DNA of 64,000 nt from Pseudomonas arsenicoxydans (GCF_006438915.1 NZ_RCZE01000012.1:62001-126000); one strand, 5' to 3'; numbered from the stretch's first letter, positions 8,813 through 18,233 are shown. Numbers and translations are program-made. Notes: generated from the letters alone by a model not told the origin.

Positions 8813-10558
8813 ATGCGCCGTTTGCTCTGCCTGCTGCTTCTAGTGCTCGCCCTGCCGGCCACCGCCGCCGGGTTGCTGGACACTCGGCCCAGCTCCACCC
8901 TGGGTTCGATCAACAACAGCGCCGACTTCCTGCCGGTGCGCGAAGCCTTTCAACTGAGCCTGGTAGACAGCACGCCGCAATCGATCAAGCTGCGTTTCGT
9001 CGCCACCGAAGGCTATTACCTCTATCGCCATCGTTTCCAGTTTCGGGCTGACCCGGCAGAGGTAACACTGGGCACCGCCCAACTGCCCAAAGGCGAGCAG
9101 AAACACGACGAGTACTTCGGCGATGTCGAGGTGTACCACGGGATCATCGAGGTGGAGCTGCCGCGCACCGATCAGCGCGCCTTCACGCTGGCCGTGACTT
9201 ATCAGGGCTGCGCCGACAAAGGCCTGTGTTATCCGCCGGAAACCGAACGCCTGAGCATTGAAGGCATCGGCGCTCCGGCTCCGGCGCAAAACTGGGGATG
9301 GCGCGAGCTCGCGCTGTTCTTCCTCGCCGGCTTAGGCCTGACCTTCACTCCTTGCGTATTGCCGATGCTGCCCATCCTGTCCGGCGTGGTGTTGCGCGGC
9401 CAGGTCGGTGGTCTGCGCGGCTTCAACCTGTCCCTGGCCTACGTGTTGCCCATGGCCGCCTGCTTCGCCCTGCTCGGCGCACTGATGGGCATGTTCGGCG
9501 CACAGCTCAATCTTCAGGCGCGCCTGCAATCGGCGTGGGTGCTGGTGCCGTTCGCGACGTTTTTTGCGGTGTTTGCCCTGGCCATGTTCGGCGTATTCGA
9601 ACTCAAGCTGCCGCACGCCATCAGCAGTCGGCTGGATCGCATTGCCGGGCGCACGGAAGGCGGTTCGTTGTGGGGCGCCGCAGTGTTGGGCGTGGTGTCC
9701 AGCCTGTTGGTTTCACCCTGCGTTTCGGCGCCCCTGGCCGGTGCGCTGCTGTATATCAGCGCCAGTGGCGATGCATTGGGCGGCGGTTTGAAGCTGTTCA
9801 TGCTCGGCCTCGGTATGGGCGCGCCGCTGTTGCTGGTCGCCACCGGTGGCGCGGCCTGGCTGCCGAAAAGCGGGCCATGGCTGGTCTATGTGAAAAACGC
9901 GATTGGCGTGTTGTTGCTGGGGCTGGCGATCGGCCTGCTCAGTCGCGTACTGCCGGGCCAGATCACCTTGCTGTTGATCGGGTTGCTGGCTGGCGGTGTC
10001 GGCTTGTTCATGGGCGCACTGGAGTTCGTCTACAAGCCCCCTCGAAAACGCCTCGGCCAATTGCTGGGGATGTTCCTGCTGTTTTACGCACTGGCGTGCT
10101 GGTTCGGGGCGTTTAGCGGTCAGACCGATCCGCTCAACCCCATCGGCCAATCGCGCGCGATTGCGAGTAACGCCCCCGCGCAAAACACCGGCGCCTGGCA
10201 AACCATCAACACGCCCTCAGAGCTGGATCGCGTGCTCGCCGAGGCTCAATCCTCTGGCACCCCACTGCTGCTCGACTGGTACGCCGACTGGTGCATCAGC
10301 TGCAAAGTCATCGAACACGAAGTGCTCAACGACGCCAACGTCATGGAACGCCTGCAAGGCTATCGATTGGTTCGTTTCGATATCACCGCCAGCAATGCCG
10401 AACAACGCGCCCTGCTCGACCGTTACAAACTGTTCGGCCCTCCGGCCTTGATGTTTTTCGGCAAGGACGGCGTTGAACGTGCCGATGTGCGAGTCATCGG
10501 CGAAATCAACGCCAAGGACTTCGCCGAACGTGTTGCGAAGGCAAATGACCGGATTTAA
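8813..10558 (+). CDS. dsbD: Thiol:disulfide interchange protein DsbD
   Basis: Carries reducing electrons from cytoplasmic thioredoxin across the inner membrane to periplasmic partners such as DsbC and cytochrome c maturation proteins. From ATG 8813 the product is 581 residues: a signal peptide ending near TAAG, a periplasmic alpha domain with the cysteine pair in YQGCADKGLCYPPE, eight or so membrane helices with the paired cysteines in TFTPCVLPMLP and SSLLVSPCVSAPLAG, and a C-terminal thioredoxin-like gamma domain with WYADWCISCK. All six redox cysteines are present. An in-frame ATG at 8783 would add ten residues in front of the signal peptide and is less likely. Called dipZ in P. aeruginosa. 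Confidence 0.96.
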   Translation: MRRLLCLLLLVLALPATAAGLLDTRPSSTLGSINNSADFLPVREAFQLSLVDSTPQSIKLRFVATEGYYLYRHRFQFRADPAEVTLGTAQLPKGEQKHDEYFGDVEVYHGIIEVELPRTDQRAFTLAVTYQGCADKGLCYPPETERLSIEGIGAPAPAQNWGWRELALFFLAGLGLTFTPCVLPMLPILSGVVLRGQVGGLRGFNLSLAYVLPMAACFALLGALMGMFGAQLNLQARLQSAWVLVPFATFFAVFALAMFGVFELKLPHAISSRLDRIAGRTEGGSLWGAAVLGVVSSLLVSPCVSAPLAGALLYISASGDALGGGLKLFMLGLGMGAPLLLVATGGAAWLPKSGPWLVYVKNAIGVLLLGLAIGLLSRVLPGQITLLLIGLLAGGVGLFMGALEFVYKPPRKRLGQLLGMFLLFYALACWFGAFSGQTDPLNPIGQSRAIASNAPAQNTGAWQTINTPSELDRVLAEAQSSGTPLLLDWYADWCISCKVIEHEVLNDANVMERLQGYRLVRFDITASNAEQRALLDRYKLFGPPALMFFGKDGVERADVRVIGEINAKDFAERVAKANDRI

Positions 10559-10689
10559 TCAGCCGGTCACATATTTCGCGCAAACATCGGCTATCGTGCT
10601 GGCTATTGCATAGAACTGGACAGTCACAAAGGCTTTGCGGCATAGTCGCCGGGTTCTGACACTTGCACACAGATAACAAGGAACAGCAG

Positions 10690-11145
10690 ATGGCGACCCT
10701 ATTGGTGCTGCACGGCCCCAACCTGAACTTGCTCGGCACCCGTGAACCGGGCACCTACGGCGCTACGACACTGGCGCAGATCAACCAGGACCTGGAACGC
10801 CGCGCCCGTGAAGCCGGCCATCATCTGCTACACCTGCAAAGCAACGCCGAGTACGAATTGATCGACCGCATCCACGCCGCTCGTGGCGAGGGCGTGGACT
10901 TCATTCTGATCAATCCAGCAGCTTTTACACACACAAGCGTCGCATTACGTGACGCGCTGCTGGCGGTGAGCATCCCATTCATCGAAGTGCATTTGTCTAA
11001 CGTGCACAAACGCGAACCTTTCCGCCATCACTCTTACTTCTCCGACGTAGCGGTGGGAGTGATCTGCGGCCTTGGCGCCAGCGGTTACCGACTGGCCCTG
11101 GAGGCTGCACTAGAGCAGCTTGAACAACAAGCTATACGCCCCTGA
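10690..11145 (+). CDS. aroQ: Type II 3-dehydroquinate dehydratase AroQ
   Basis: Dehydrates 3-dehydroquinate to 3-dehydroshikimate in the shikimate pathway. The 151-residue length is standard for the dodecameric type II enzyme. Visible signatures are VLHGPNLNLLGTREPGTYG with the active-site tyrosine of the flexible loop, LILINPAAFTHTSVALRDAL, and EVHLSNVHKREPFRHHSYFS with the catalytic histidine region. ATG 10690 is chosen because AAGGAACAGCAG precedes it; an upstream in-frame start at 10663 lacks support. It is followed after 24 bases by accB, a pairing common in gamma-proteobacteria. Confidence 0.97.
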   Translation: MATLLVLHGPNLNLLGTREPGTYGATTLAQINQDLERRAREAGHHLLHLQSNAEYELIDRIHAARGEGVDFILINPAAFTHTSVALRDALLAVSIPFIEVHLSNVHKREPFRHHSYFSDVAVGVICGLGASGYRLALEAALEQLEQQAIRP

Positions 11146-11169
11146 CCGACCCTTGGGAGTTGATGATTC

Positions 11170-11628
11170 ATGGATATCCGTAAAGTTAAGAAACTGATCG
11201 AACTGCTGGAAGAGTCCGGCATCGACGAGCTCGAGATCAAGGAAGGCGAAGAGTCCGTTCGCATCAGCCGTCACAGCAAGACTCCAGCTCAGCAGTATTA
11301 CGCGCCGGCTCCGATGCACGCTCCGGCACCAGCACCTGTTGCTGCTGCTCCGGTTGCCGCCGCACCGGCTGCTCCAGCCGCACCTGTCCTGAACGGCACC
11401 GTTGCCCGTTCGCCGATGGTCGGTACGTTCTATCGCAAATCTTCGCCGTCCTCGCCTTCGTTCGTTGAAGTCGGCCAGACCGTTAAGAAAGGCGACACCC
11501 TGTGCATCGTCGAAGCCATGAAGATGATGAACCACATCGAAGCTGAAACCAGCGGTGTGATCGAATCCATCCTCGTCGAAGACGGCCAGCCGGTTGAGTA
11601 CGACCAACCGCTGTTCACCATCGTTTGA
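11170..11628 (+). CDS. accB: Acetyl-CoA carboxylase biotin carboxyl carrier protein
   Basis: Carries the carboxyl group on biotin between AccC and the AccAD carboxyltransferase in malonyl-CoA synthesis. The 152-residue protein has an N-terminal region (MDIRKVKKLIELLEESGIDE), an Ala/Pro-rich flexible linker (about 38-75) and a biotinyl domain with the EAMKMMN site; the biotinylated lysine is K118. It is separated from accC by 17 bases, so the two form an operon as usual. Confidence 0.98.
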   Translation: MDIRKVKKLIELLEESGIDELEIKEGEESVRISRHSKTPAQQYYAPAPMHAPAPAPVAAAPVAAAPAAPAAPVLNGTVARSPMVGTFYRKSSPSSPSFVEVGQTVKKGDTLCIVEAMKMMNHIEAETSGVIESILVEDGQPVEYDQPLFTIV

Positions 11629-11645
11629 ACCGCGGAGAAACTTTG

Positions 11646-13004
11646 ATGACTGCGAAGTTGGAAAAAGTTCTGATCGCCAACCGCGGTGAGATTGCCCTGC
11701 GGATCCTGCGTGCCTGCAAAGAGATGGGCATCAAGACTGTCGCCGTTTACTCCAAGGCTGACAAAGAGCTGATGCACTTGGGCCTGGCAGACGAATCCGT
11801 CTGCATCGGTCCGGCCTCGGCCGCGCACTCTTACCTGCACATCCCGGCAATCATCGCAGCAGCTGAAGTGACCGGCGCTACCGCCATTCACCCAGGCTAC
11901 GGTTTCCTCGCGGAAAACGCTGATTTCGCTGAACAGGTCGAGAACTCCGGCTTCGCCTTCATTGGCCCGAAAGCCGACACCATTCGCCTGATGGGCGACA
12001 AGGTATCGGCCAAGCACGCCATGATCGCTGCAGGCGTTCCAACCGTTCCGGGGTCCGACGGCCCGCTGCCTGAAGACGAAGAAACCGCTCTGCGCATCGG
12101 TCGCGAAGTCGGTTACCCGGTGATCATCAAGGCCGCTGGCGGCGGTGGTGGTCGCGGCATGCGCGTTGTGCACAAAGAAGAAGACCTGATCTCCTTCGCC
12201 AAACTGACCCGCACTGAAGCTGGCGCGGCGTTCGGCAACCCAATGGTCTATCTGGAAAAATTCCTGACCAACCCACGTCACGTGGAAGTCCAGGTGCTTT
12301 CCGACGGCCAGGGCCACGCCATCCATCTGGGCGACCGCGACTGCTCGCTGCAACGTCGTCACCAGAAAGTTCTCGAAGAAGCGCCGGCACCGGGCATCGA
12401 CGAGAAAGCACGTGCTGAAGTCCTCGCTCGCTGCGTCAAGGCGTGCATCGACATCAACTACCGCGGCGCGGGTACTTTCGAGTTCCTGTACGAGAACGGC
12501 GCGTTCTATTTCATCGAAATGAACACCCGCGTTCAGGTTGAGCACCCGGTTTCGGAAATGGTCACCGGCATCGACATCGTCAAGGAGATGCTCAGCATCG
12601 CCGCTGGCAACAAGTTGTCGTACACCCAGGACGACGTGGTCATCCGCGGTCACGCCCTGGAATGCCGTATCAACGCCGAAGACCCGAAAACCTTCATGCC
12701 GAGCCCGGGCACGGTCAAGCATTTCCACGCCCCAGGCGGCAACGGCGTTCGCGTCGATTCGCACCTGTACAGTGGTTATGCCGTTCCGCCGAACTACGAT
12801 TCGTTGATCGGCAAGCTGATCACCTACGGCGCAACCCGTGACGAAGCTCTGGCGCGTATGCGCAATGCGCTGGACGAAATCGTTGTCGACGGGATCAAGA
12901 CCAACATCCCGCTGCACCGCGACCTGGTCCGTGATGAAGGCTTCTGCAAAGGGGGCGTGAACATTCACTACCTCGAGCACAAGCTGGCAGGCGAGAAGCA
13001 CTAA
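11646..13004 (+). CDS. accC: Acetyl-CoA carboxylase biotin carboxylase subunit
   Basis: ATP-dependent carboxylation of biotin on AccB. From ATG 11646 it is 452 residues, close to the family norm. It has the N-terminal biotin carboxylase domain (KVLIANRGEIALRILRAC), the ATP-grasp domain with the glycine-rich loop KAAGGGGGRGMRVV, and the catalytic segment FYFIEMNTRVQVEHPVSE. An in-frame start at 11625 overlaps the accB stop and gives seven extra residues; the later ATG is preferred because GGAGAAACTTTG lies in front of it. A terminator follows at 13019-13050. Confidence 0.98.
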   Translation: MTAKLEKVLIANRGEIALRILRACKEMGIKTVAVYSKADKELMHLGLADESVCIGPASAAHSYLHIPAIIAAAEVTGATAIHPGYGFLAENADFAEQVENSGFAFIGPKADTIRLMGDKVSAKHAMIAAGVPTVPGSDGPLPEDEETALRIGREVGYPVIIKAAGGGGGRGMRVVHKEEDLISFAKLTRTEAGAAFGNPMVYLEKFLTNPRHVEVQVLSDGQGHAIHLGDRDCSLQRRHQKVLEEAPAPGIDEKARAEVLARCVKACIDINYRGAGTFEFLYENGAFYFIEMNTRVQVEHPVSEMVTGIDIVKEMLSIAAGNKLSYTQDDVVIRGHALECRINAEDPKTFMPSPGTVKHFHAPGGNGVRVDSHLYSGYAVPPNYDSLIGKLITYGATRDEALARMRNALDEIVVDGIKTNIPLHRDLVRDEGFCKGGVNIHYLEHKLAGEKH

Positions 13005-13014
13005 GCTTCGACCC

Positions 13015-13053
13015 GATCAACAAAGCCGCCTTCGGGCGGCTTTGTTGTTTCTG
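13015..13053. repeat. 39-bp direct repeat, copy 1 (contains accC terminator)
   Basis: This 39-base segment is identical to 14599-14637. The repeat units start 1584 bases apart and bracket the AlbA-type gene. The first base on either side differs, so the repeat is exactly 39 bases. Confidence 0.95.
13019..13050 (+). terminator. Rho-independent terminator of accB-accC
   Basis: Perfect stem AAAGCCGCC / GGCGGCTTT around a TTCG-type loop, followed by GTTGTTT. It starts 15 bases after the accC stop. Confidence 0.9.
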
Positions 13054-13204
13054 AGCACAGCGATTCTGGCGGGATATCGCGTATAACGAGGCCACACTTC
13101 TCACAAGACAGCTGCCCCCTGAAGAAGGCATCATCCCCCCTCTACCCAACGCCTCCATCAGCTTCTGCGGACGCGTAATCCTTTATGTTTTGCAGAGCTC
13201 ATCC

Positions 13205-14587
13205 ATGCCTGAAAAACTGCCAATCAACCTCAACGACCTCCTGCGCCAGCGGACTGTCGAGGGCGAGCGAATAGAATACAAAACGGGTTGGAATCCGGAC
13301 CCGATCATCCGCACGCTTTGCGCCTTCGCCAACGACTTTGAAAACCTGGGCGGTGGTTACGTGGTAATTGGGCAGGACTGCGATACCAATGGACTGCCGA
13401 TATTTCCGCCCACCGGCCTTGCCATTCAGGAGCTCGACAAAATCCAGCTCGAACTCCTTGCGGCTTGCCAAACGATTCAGCCCGCCTACTTTCCAGTGTT
13501 AAGCGGGGAAGAAGTCGAAGGACGAAAGTTAATCGTACTGTGGGCACCCGGCGGGCAAAATCGTCCCTACAAAGCCCCAGCCGCCGTGACGGCCAAACAC
13601 AGAAGTCTGCACTATTACATTCGTCGCTACAGCAGCACAGTCGAAGCCAAGGGCGAGACCGAACAGGAAGCGCTGGGGCGGCAAATGAACGTCGTGGGTG
13701 GTCCAATTGAGTCGCCCTGGCCCAAGAATGCAGGATTGATGTTCTTCAGCTCCGCCCCCGAGCATTTCTTCCCCGGCACACAAATAGACGTTCTATGGTT
13801 TCCCGACGGCGCTGGGGGTGATCGCCTTGACGAAAAAATCTTCAAAGGCCCACTGGCAACCATCACTAAAGAATCGCTGACCTACATCCAGCGCAACTAC
13901 TTGCGTGAAACAGTGATCAAACATGGCGACCGTGCCGAAGCTACACGCATTTGGAACTTTCCGTTCGCTGCAATTGAAGAAGCGCTCGTCAACGCCGTGT
14001 ATCATCGCTCCTATGAAGAACGCGAACCGATCGAAGTTCGCATTAGCCACGACGAATTGGTGATTTTGAGCTTCCCGGGCCCGGACCGCTCGATTCGAAT
14101 GGAAGACCTGCGCATAGGGCGCGCCGTTAGCCGCCGCTACCGAAACCGGCGAATCGGGGAGTTTTTGAAAGAACTGAATCTGACGGAAGGTCGCTCGACA
14201 GGCATCCCCAAAATCCTCAAGGTCATGGCGCTCAATGGTTCGCCATTGCCACTCTTTGAAACCGACGACGAGCGGATTTCCTACGTCGTACGGCTTCCCG
14301 CTCATCCTGTTTCGCTGACGCAAGAGGCAACGACCATGGAAGTCACCATGGAAGTCGCTGCACTGCTGAAGGTCGTTGATGGCGATATGAGCAGACGAGA
14401 GCTTCAAAACGCCATGAACCTGAAAAACGCCGACCATTTCCGCAAGGCTTACGTACTGCCAGCGATTACTTCCGGAGTGCTTGAGATGACGCTACCCGAG
14501 CAACCGAACAGTCGCCTGCAACGCTATCGACTGACGAACAAAGGCCTGCAATGGCTCAAAACCAATAGTGCAAGAAATCGCCAGTAA
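13205..14587 (+). CDS. AlbA_2/Schlafen plus GHKL ATPase-domain protein
   Basis: Function not established; proteins of this architecture are annotated as transcriptional regulators or RecG-like ATP-binding proteins and recur in accessory and defence regions. From ATG 13205 it is 460 residues; a TTG start at 13190 would add five. The N-terminal AlbA_2 domain (about 10-150) shows GERIEYKTGWNPDPIIRTLC and AFANDFENLGGGYVVIGQD. The C-terminal half has the HATPase_c_4 signature AIEEALVNAVYHRSYEEREP and FPGPDRS, then RRYRNRRIGEFLKELNLTEG and a winged-helix-like tail. It is flanked by two identical terminator copies, has no operon partner, and interrupts accC-prmA, so acquisition is inferred. Confidence 0.82.
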   Translation: MPEKLPINLNDLLRQRTVEGERIEYKTGWNPDPIIRTLCAFANDFENLGGGYVVIGQDCDTNGLPIFPPTGLAIQELDKIQLELLAACQTIQPAYFPVLSGEEVEGRKLIVLWAPGGQNRPYKAPAAVTAKHRSLHYYIRRYSSTVEAKGETEQEALGRQMNVVGGPIESPWPKNAGLMFFSSAPEHFFPGTQIDVLWFPDGAGGDRLDEKIFKGPLATITKESLTYIQRNYLRETVIKHGDRAEATRIWNFPFAAIEEALVNAVYHRSYEEREPIEVRISHDELVILSFPGPDRSIRMEDLRIGRAVSRRYRNRRIGEFLKELNLTEGRSTGIPKILKVMALNGSPLPLFETDDERISYVVRLPAHPVSLTQEATTMEVTMEVAALLKVVDGDMSRRELQNAMNLKNADHFRKAYVLPAITSGVLEMTLPEQPNSRLQRYRLTNKGLQWLKTNSARNRQ

Positions 14588-14598
14588 GCTGTGTACCA

Positions 14599-14637
14599 GA
14601 TCAACAAAGCCGCCTTCGGGCGGCTTTGTTGTTTCTG
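14599..14637. repeat. 39-bp direct repeat, copy 2
   Basis: Identical to 13015-13053 over 39 bases. It now serves as the terminator of the AlbA-type gene. The arrangement is that expected if a roughly 1.58-kb segment were inserted with duplication of the accC terminator. Confidence 0.95.
14603..14634 (+). terminator. Terminator of the AlbA-type gene
   Basis: Same AAAGCCGCC / GGCGGCTTT stem and T-rich tail as the accC terminator, starting 15 bases after the upstream stop codon, the same spacing as for accC. Confidence 0.88.
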
Positions 14638-14655
14638 GACATTGCTGAACACAGC

Positions 14656-14795
14656 CCCCTGTGGCGAGGGGGCTTGCTCCCGCTCGGTTGCGCAGCAACC
14701 GCAAGACCATTCAACAGAGCTGTATCAGACAGATCCGGTTCGGGCATTTGGGGACCGCTGCGCGCTCCGGCGGGAGCAAGCTCCCTCGCCACAAG
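14656..14795. repeat. REP pair, GTGGCGAGGG variant
   Basis: Inverted pair of a second REP subtype: GTGGCGAGGGGGCTTGCTCC on the left and GGAGCAAGCTCCCTCGCCAC on the right, about 85 bases apart. A GGTTGCGCAGCAACC hairpin follows the left arm. It occupies most of the gap before prmA. Confidence 0.85.
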
Positions 14796-14913
14796 TCATT
14801 CGTTCACTTGTGATCCCTGTCTACCCGGTCGTCTTCTGCCGCGCGCTCGCGTAAACTTGCGCGCTTCTCGCAGCCCGCTAGGCTGCAATCAATATTTTTC
14901 AAAGGTGCCCGCC

Positions 14914-15792
14914 ATGCCTTGGCTGCAAGTCCGTCTCGCCATCAGCCCAGAACAAGCCGAAACCTACGAAGACGCTTTCCTTGAAGTGGGCGCCGTGTCG
15001 GTGACCTTCATGGACGCCGAAGATCAGCCGATCTTCGAGCCAGAACTCAACACCACGCCGCTGTGGTCGCACACGCACCTGCTGGCCCTGTTCGAGGACG
15101 GCACCGAAGCCCCCAGCGTATTGGCCCACCTTGAGCTGCTGACCGGTAGCCCGCTGCCCGAGCATCACAGCGAAGTGATCGAAGACCAGGATTGGGAACG
15201 CAGCTGGATGGACGGTTTCCAGCCGATGCGTTTCGGTCAGCGCCTGTGGATCGTCCCGAGCTGGCATGCCGCGCCCGAGCCTGACGCCGTGAATCTGCTG
15301 CTGGATCCGGGCCTGGCGTTCGGCACCGGCACCCACCCGACCACCGCGCTGTGCCTGGAATGGCTCGACGGTCAGGACCTGAAAGACTGCAACGTGCTGG
15401 ACTTTGGCTGCGGCTCTGGGATTCTGGCGATTGCCGCCCTGCTGCTGGGTGCCAAGGAAGCCGTCGGCACCGACATCGACGTGCAGGCGCTGGAAGCGTC
15501 ACGTGACAACGCCGGGCGCAATAACATCGACGAAGCGCTGTTCCCGCTGTACCTGCCTGAAGACCTGCCGCAGGTGAAGGCCGACGTTCTGGTCGCCAAC
15601 ATCCTCGCCGGCCCACTGGTTTCCCTGGCACCGCAACTGTCCAGCCTGGTCAAGCCGGGTGGCCGCCTGGCACTGTCCGGGATCCTCGCCGAACAAGGCG
15701 AAGACGTTGCCGCCGCCTACGCTCAAGACTTCGATCTGGACCCGATTGCCAATCGCGATGGCTGGGTGCGCATCACCGGCCGTCGGCGCTAG
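14914..15792 (+). CDS. prmA: Ribosomal protein L11 methyltransferase PrmA
   Basis: SAM-dependent trimethylation of ribosomal protein L11. From ATG 14914 (AAAGGTG upstream) the product is 292 residues, as in other PrmA proteins. The N-terminal L11-recognition domain begins PWLQVRLAISPEQAETYEDA; the catalytic domain has GTGTHPTTALCLEWL, SAM motif I VLDFGCGSGILAIAALLLGA and the NILAGPLVSLAP motif. A longer open frame starting at 14626 runs through the REP pair and is not real. DUF3426 and dusB-fis follow. Confidence 0.97.
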   Translation: MPWLQVRLAISPEQAETYEDAFLEVGAVSVTFMDAEDQPIFEPELNTTPLWSHTHLLALFEDGTEAPSVLAHLELLTGSPLPEHHSEVIEDQDWERSWMDGFQPMRFGQRLWIVPSWHAAPEPDAVNLLLDPGLAFGTGTHPTTALCLEWLDGQDLKDCNVLDFGCGSGILAIAALLLGAKEAVGTDIDVQALEASRDNAGRNNIDEALFPLYLPEDLPQVKADVLVANILAGPLVSLAPQLSSLVKPGGRLALSGILAEQGEDVAAAYAQDFDLDPIANRDGWVRITGRRR

Positions 15793-15822
15793 AATGAACG
15801 CCTGCATAAACCGGATCGCCGC

Positions 15823-17037
15823 ATGACCGACAGCTTCGTCACCCAGTGCCCGCATTGCCAAACCAGCTTCCGCGTCAGCCATGCTCAGTTGAGCGTGGCA
15901 CGCGGAGTGGTTCGCTGCGGCTCGTGCTTGCAGGTGTTCAACGCCGCCAAACAATTGCTGGAACAACGGTCCGGTAAAGAAGCCGTGGCGCCGGTGGCCC
16001 CGACCATTGCCGAGCCACCGGCGCAGCGCGCCATCAGCCAAAAGCAATGGTCGGCGTCCGAACTGGACCTGGACAGCCTCGACCTGGACGAAGAACTCGC
16101 CCGGCTCGAACAACGAGAAATCCAGCCAACCACAGAGTTTGGCCGACGCAGCGAAGACGGCCTCAGCGCTCGTCGCGACTCCATCGAACACGAAGAACCT
16201 TGGTCCGACAGCCTCTTCAGCGAGTCGGCGGCCGACCGCGCCCAAGCGGCCAAGCTTGGCGTGCCGGACACTGAAGTCGAGCCGAGCAAACACTCGCGCA
16301 CCGAACCATCGTTCTCGCTGGAACCGGTTGATCTGGACGACGAGCCGCAGGCGCCACACCTGCGCCTGAATGATCCGCTCGACATGCCCCTGCACCATGA
16401 TCGTCTGTCGGCAACCGATGCACCTGACGACGACCTGCCCCCGGTTGTCCCCTTGCGCAAGCGACACGAACGCAGCGAGTCGACCGAACGTGCCGACGCC
16501 TTGCAAGACCTGACCGACGATCCGCTGCAACTGGATTGGCAGAAACGCCGCTCGCCGTGGGGCCGACGGTTGTTCTGGATATTACTGGTATTGCTCGGCG
16601 CCTCAGCCCTTGCCGGCCAATACATCGCCTACCACTTCGACGAACTGGCCCGCCAGGACCAGTACCGCCCCTGGTTCCAGCAACTGTGCCCGCAACTCGG
16701 CTGCACGGTTCCGTCCAAGGTCGACATTGCGAAAATCAAAAGCAGCAACCTGGTGGTCCGCAGCCATCCTGAGTTTAGTGGCGCATTGGTGGTCGATGCG
16801 ATCATCTATAACCGCGCCCCGTTCTCGCAGCCCTTCCCGCTGCTGGAACTGCGTTTTGCCGACCTCAATGGCCACCTGATCGCCAGCCGTCGCTTTAAAC
16901 CCGGCGAGTACCTCAACGGCGACCTCGAAGGCATGGCGGAAATGCCACCGCAAACGCCGATCCACATCGCGCTGGATATTCTCGACCCGGGCGCCAAAGC
17001 GGTGAACTACAGCCTGAGCTTCCACTCCCCCGAGTGA
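15823..17037 (+). CDS. DUF3426 zinc-ribbon membrane protein
   Basis: Function unknown. The 404-residue protein starts with an MJ0042-type zinc ribbon: cysteine pairs CPHC and CGSC in TQCPHCQTSFRVSHAQLS and VVRCGSCLQVFNA. A long acidic, low-complexity cytoplasmic region follows (about 45-240), then one membrane helix (WGRRLFWILLVLLGASALAG, about 246-265) and a C-terminal DUF3426 domain of FxLE/LD-type beta strands. The position between prmA and dusB is conserved in Pseudomonas. The short palindrome AACGGT/ACCGTT right after the stop lacks a T-run. Confidence 0.9.
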   Translation: MTDSFVTQCPHCQTSFRVSHAQLSVARGVVRCGSCLQVFNAAKQLLEQRSGKEAVAPVAPTIAEPPAQRAISQKQWSASELDLDSLDLDEELARLEQREIQPTTEFGRRSEDGLSARRDSIEHEEPWSDSLFSESAADRAQAAKLGVPDTEVEPSKHSRTEPSFSLEPVDLDDEPQAPHLRLNDPLDMPLHHDRLSATDAPDDDLPPVVPLRKRHERSESTERADALQDLTDDPLQLDWQKRRSPWGRRLFWILLVLLGASALAGQYIAYHFDELARQDQYRPWFQQLCPQLGCTVPSKVDIAKIKSSNLVVRSHPEFSGALVVDAIIYNRAPFSQPFPLLELRFADLNGHLIASRRFKPGEYLNGDLEGMAEMPPQTPIHIALDILDPGAKAVNYSLSFHSPE

Positions 17038-17222
17038 AACGGTTCACCGTTACAGGCTTGGCGGCAGATTTCTGACTGGGACCGTCCGTACCAAACTGCT
17101 GGCAATAACAGAATAACTGTTCAGATTTTGTTCAATTCAGCCTTTATCCAGTCATCGAGAGCGGGTATCATGCCAACCCTTTTTCGAACTCTAATGATCC
17201 GGCCCCACAACAGGGAAGTCCT

Positions 17223-18233
17223 ATGTCGGCGGTACGCATCGGTCCATACACATTGCAAAACGGCTTGATTCTCGCCCCGATGGCGGGAGTCACCGACCAA
17301 CCCTTTCGTCAGTTGTGCAAGCGATTGGGCGCGGGACTTGTAGTCTCGGAAATGGTCACCAGCGACATGAGTTTGTGGAACACCCGCAAGTCGCGGATGC
17401 GCATGATCCACGAAGGTGATCCCGAGCCACGCTCGGTACAGATCGCCGGTGGTGATGCGCAGATGCTGGCGGACGCGGCCCGGGCCAACGTCGAACTGGG
17501 TGCGCAGATTATTGACATCAACATGGGCTGCCCGGCGAAGAAGGTCTGCAACAAGGCCGCCGGTTCGGCGCTGTTGAAGGATGAAACACTGGTGACCGAG
17601 ATCCTGCAGGCCGTCGTGGCTGCAGTTGATGTGCCGGTGACCCTGAAGATCCGTACCGGCTGGGACCGGGACAACAAGAATGGTTTGACGGTGGCGAAGA
17701 TCGCCGAGCAGGCGGGCATTACGGCGTTGGCGGTCCATGGCCGCACCCGTGCCGACCTGTACACCGGTGAAGCCGAGTACGACACCATTGCCGCGATCAA
17801 GCAGGCAGTGTCGATACCGGTCTTCGCCAACGGCGATATCGATTCGCCAGAGAAAGCCCGGTACGTGCTCGACGCGACCGGTGCCGATGGCTTGTTGGTA
17901 GGCCGGGCTGCCCAGGGGCGGCCATGGATTTTTCGCGAGATCGACCATTTCCTGCGTACCGGCGAGAAGCTCCCGGCGCTTGAATTGATCGAGGTGGAAC
18001 GCATTCTGCTAGAGCATCTGGCTGCCCTGCACGTCTTCTATGGCGATGTCATGGGTGTCCGTATCGCTCGAAAGCATGTGGGCTGGTATCTCGCAACCTT
18101 GCCGGGCGCCAGGGAGTTTCGCGCCCACTTCAATCGTTTGGAAGATACGGAAGCACAATGCGCCAACGTTCAGGGCTTCTTCGCCGAACGTTACAAGAGC
18201 CTGACAGGGGACGGAGAAGGGGTGGCCGCATGA
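17223..18233 (+). CDS. dusB: tRNA-dihydrouridine synthase DusB
   Basis: FMN-dependent reduction of uridine to dihydrouridine in tRNA. The 336-residue TIM-barrel protein shows GPYTLQNGLILAPMAGVTDQ, the active-site cysteine in DINMGCPAKKVCNKAAGSAL, HGRTRADLYTGEAEY, and the FMN phosphate loop VFANGDIDSP plus GADGLLVGRAAQGRPWIF. Its stop overlaps the fis ATG by the ATGA arrangement, so dusB and fis form the classical two-gene operon. The region 17060-17222 upstream should hold the growth-phase-controlled operon promoter, but no specific site was identified. Confidence 0.97.
   Translation: MSAVRIGPYTLQNGLILAPMAGVTDQPFRQLCKRLGAGLVVSEMVTSDMSLWNTRKSRMRMIHEGDPEPRSVQIAGGDAQMLADAARANVELGAQIIDINMGCPAKKVCNKAAGSALLKDETLVTEILQAVVAAVDVPVTLKIRTGWDRDNKNGLTVAKIAEQAGITALAVHGRTRADLYTGEAEYDTIAAIKQAVSIPVFANGDIDSPEKARYVLDATGADGLLVGRAAQGRPWIFREIDHFLRTGEKLPALELIEVERILLEHLAALHVFYGDVMGVRIARKHVGWYLATLPGAREFRAHFNRLEDTEAQCANVQGFFAERYKSLTGDGEGVAA

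Noticed and set aside
11430..13001. 523-codon minus-strand frame opposite accC
   Set aside because: Antisense of accB/accC with no recognisable domain.
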